A stretch of 21,825 bases of DNA, from assembly GCA_035315065.1 (NCBI GenBank), contig DATFYM010000237.1:1-21825 (forward strand), read 5' to 3'. The notes under the pieces were generated by a model. It did no database searches. It saw only the letters and a program-made list of their open reading frames with translations, and had not been told where the DNA came from. Of this stretch, positions 20,871 to 21,825 are shown one piece after another (the first letter of the stretch is position 1; each line of letters begins with the position of its first letter). The position numbers and the translations under genes were made by a program. Source of the stretch: DATFYM01 sp035315065. Its GTDB lineage: Bacteria > Acidobacteriota > Terriglobia > UBA7540.

Positions 20871-21825
20871 CTACTCCGCTTCCTTAACGCACCGGAAGCC
20901 AAGCGTGCCGGAGCGGTCTTTGCTCGGGGCGATCAGCAGATACTTCCCGTGCTCATTCACCTTGTACGCCTCCGGAAAATACCACAGCGAACCTTGCGGC
21001 TGATAATAGTTTCCGCCTTTCAGGATTCCGTTGCGGGTGTGCTCGTCCGCCACTTCATCGGTCCATTGCCAGACGTTCCCCACCAGGTCCGTGACGCCAA
21101 ACGGGCTGGCACCCTTGGGAAACGCATCCACATTGGTCGGCTCGCGCATTTCGCGACCTTTTTCCGGAGTGGGGACGGCGGAGGGATTCCATTCGTTACC
21201 CCAAGGATAGATGCGACCATCGGTTCCCTGGGCGGCGTATTGCCACTCCCACTCGTGCGGCAGCCGCTTGCCTGCCCATGCGGCATAGGCACGGGCGTCC
21301 TCAAGTGAAACCCATGTGACAGGCTTGTTGGCCCAGCCGTCCGGGTAGCTGCCGCTCTTCCAATCGCGCAAGAAGTTGTGATCATCCTTCGGATGGTATT
21401 GGGTAGCGTCCAGGAACTTCTTAAAGTCGGCGTTGGTAACGGGATACTTGTCGATGTAAAAGGAGTTTACGTGCATCCGGTGCAGGTGATAGCGGTGGGG
21501 CGCATCCTCCCACGGATACTGCACGTCGACCCCCGCGTCATTCCCGCCTTCAATCATGATTCCAGCCGTGCGAAACTCGTAGTCCGCCCCGGGGATTTTG
21601 ATCATATTCGCGGGAGCCGACGAAGCCGCCTGAGCGGGCGCGATTTCTACCAGTTGCTGGGGCAGGACCTTCCATTCGTGCGACAGACTCTTGAGCGGGG
21701 TGCGGGTCAGTTCGTGCATCTCCGCGAGGAGTTTGGGCACATCACCCGTCGCGGCCTGATCCGTCCCCAGTACCGCACCAAAGCCGTGCCCTTCGATCTC
21801 GAAACTCAGCGTGGCGGCGGAGCCC
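20871..21825 (-). CDS. FGE/SUMF1-like domain protein, 5' end outside the window
   Basis: 317 residues are visible. The frame has no stop up to the right edge, so the protein starts beyond the window. Residues from about SAPANMIKIPGADYEF to the end form a formylglycine-generating-enzyme/sulfatase-modifying-factor fold: FYIDKYPVTNADFKKFL, KPVTWVSLEDARAYAAWAGKRLPHEWEWQYAAQG, YPWGNEW, DLVGNVWQWTDE and GTLGFRCVKE. Real FGE oxidises a sulfatase cysteine using two active-site cysteines. Here the only cysteine seen is in the terminal FRC motif, so sulfatase maturation is unlikely. The N-terminal extension (GSAATLSFEIEGHGFGAVL and HELTRTPLKSL) looks like the end of another beta-rich domain. Position upstream of a sugar transporter and ribokinase suggests a carbohydrate-related role. 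Confidence 0.85.
   Translation of the reverse strand, partial: GSAATLSFEIEGHGFGAVLGTDQAATGDVPKLLAEMHELTRTPLKSLSHEWKVLPQQLVEIAPAQAASSAPANMIKIPGADYEFRTAGIMIEGGNDAGVDVQYPWEDAPHRYHLHRMHVNSFYIDKYPVTNADFKKFLDATQYHPKDDHNFLRDWKSGSYPDGWANKPVTWVSLEDARAYAAWAGKRLPHEWEWQYAAQGTDGRIYPWGNEWNPSAVPTPEKGREMREPTNVDAFPKGASPFGVTDLVGNVWQWTDEVADEHTRNGILKGGNYYQPQGSLWYFPEAYKVNEHGKYLLIAPSKDRSGTLGFRCVKEAE

Noticed and set aside
20657..20902. N-terminal extension of the sugar transporter
   Set aside because: The added codons translate hairpin element B and are not transporter-like.

Overview
This window reads as chromosomal DNA of a GC-rich Gram-negative bacterium. Best fit by inference is a member of the Acidobacteriota, probably a soil or sediment lineage. 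The reasons are an LpxL/HtrB-type lipid A acyltransferase, an EmrA/EmrB efflux pair, a secreted class C beta-lactamase-fold hydrolase with an extra N-terminal domain, a short bacterial-type alpha-glucan phosphorylase, and intergenic regions crowded with short-motif repeats. No rRNA or species marker is present, so the phylum call is only moderately supported. I see no phage, transposase, CRISPR array or defence gene.

Layout from left to right. Positions 1-783 hold the tail of an unidentified gene, tRNA-His(GTG) and tRNA-Arg(TCT), each tRNA with its own sigma70-like promoter and an encoded CCA end, separated by a cluster of GC hairpins. Positions 784-1605 hold no convincing gene and include an AT-rich island. 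Next come a transglutaminase-like protein and the LpxL-type acyltransferase (both minus), diverging from a tandem-GNAT acetyltransferase and a membrane-anchored degenerate GGDEF protein (both plus). The emrA-emrB efflux operon (plus, 6102-8982) converges on a small secreted protein (minus, 9149-9640). A minus-strand operon, alpha-glucan phosphorylase - arginase - D-Ala-D-Ala ligase (13530-9721), follows, then a secreted serine hydrolase and a patatin-like phospholipase (minus). A repeat-rich island without convincing genes fills about 16746-18665. The right end is a minus-strand carbohydrate cluster: an FGE/SUMF1-like protein that runs off the window, a GRP/RbsU-type sugar transporter and a ribokinase.

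The most unusual content lies between the genes. Nearly every intergenic gap holds short tracts of degenerate tandem repeats with a strict 7-bp period. The 7-bp word differs from locus to locus (for example GATTGAC, GTAGACN, GAAGTCA, NTCGAAA, AACCCCG), and at seven or more loci a reverse-complement copy follows, so that a long hairpin can form. The tracts start at or inside the stop codons of six genes, and the whole emrA-emrB spacer is four such heptads. A different 120-130 bp hairpin element with a conserved core occurs twice in opposite orientation (17611-17730 and 20711-20831). The 16.8-18.7 kb island adds a four-copy 150-bp tandem array flanked by a ~140-bp direct repeat, and a ~280-nt segment whose ends pair with each other, a candidate structured RNA.

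Functionally the genes are ordinary: envelope biogenesis (acyltransferase, Ddl, phospholipase), efflux, glycogen and ribose metabolism, and signalling. A perfect CRP-type palindrome upstream of the glycogen phosphorylase operon suggests carbon-source control.
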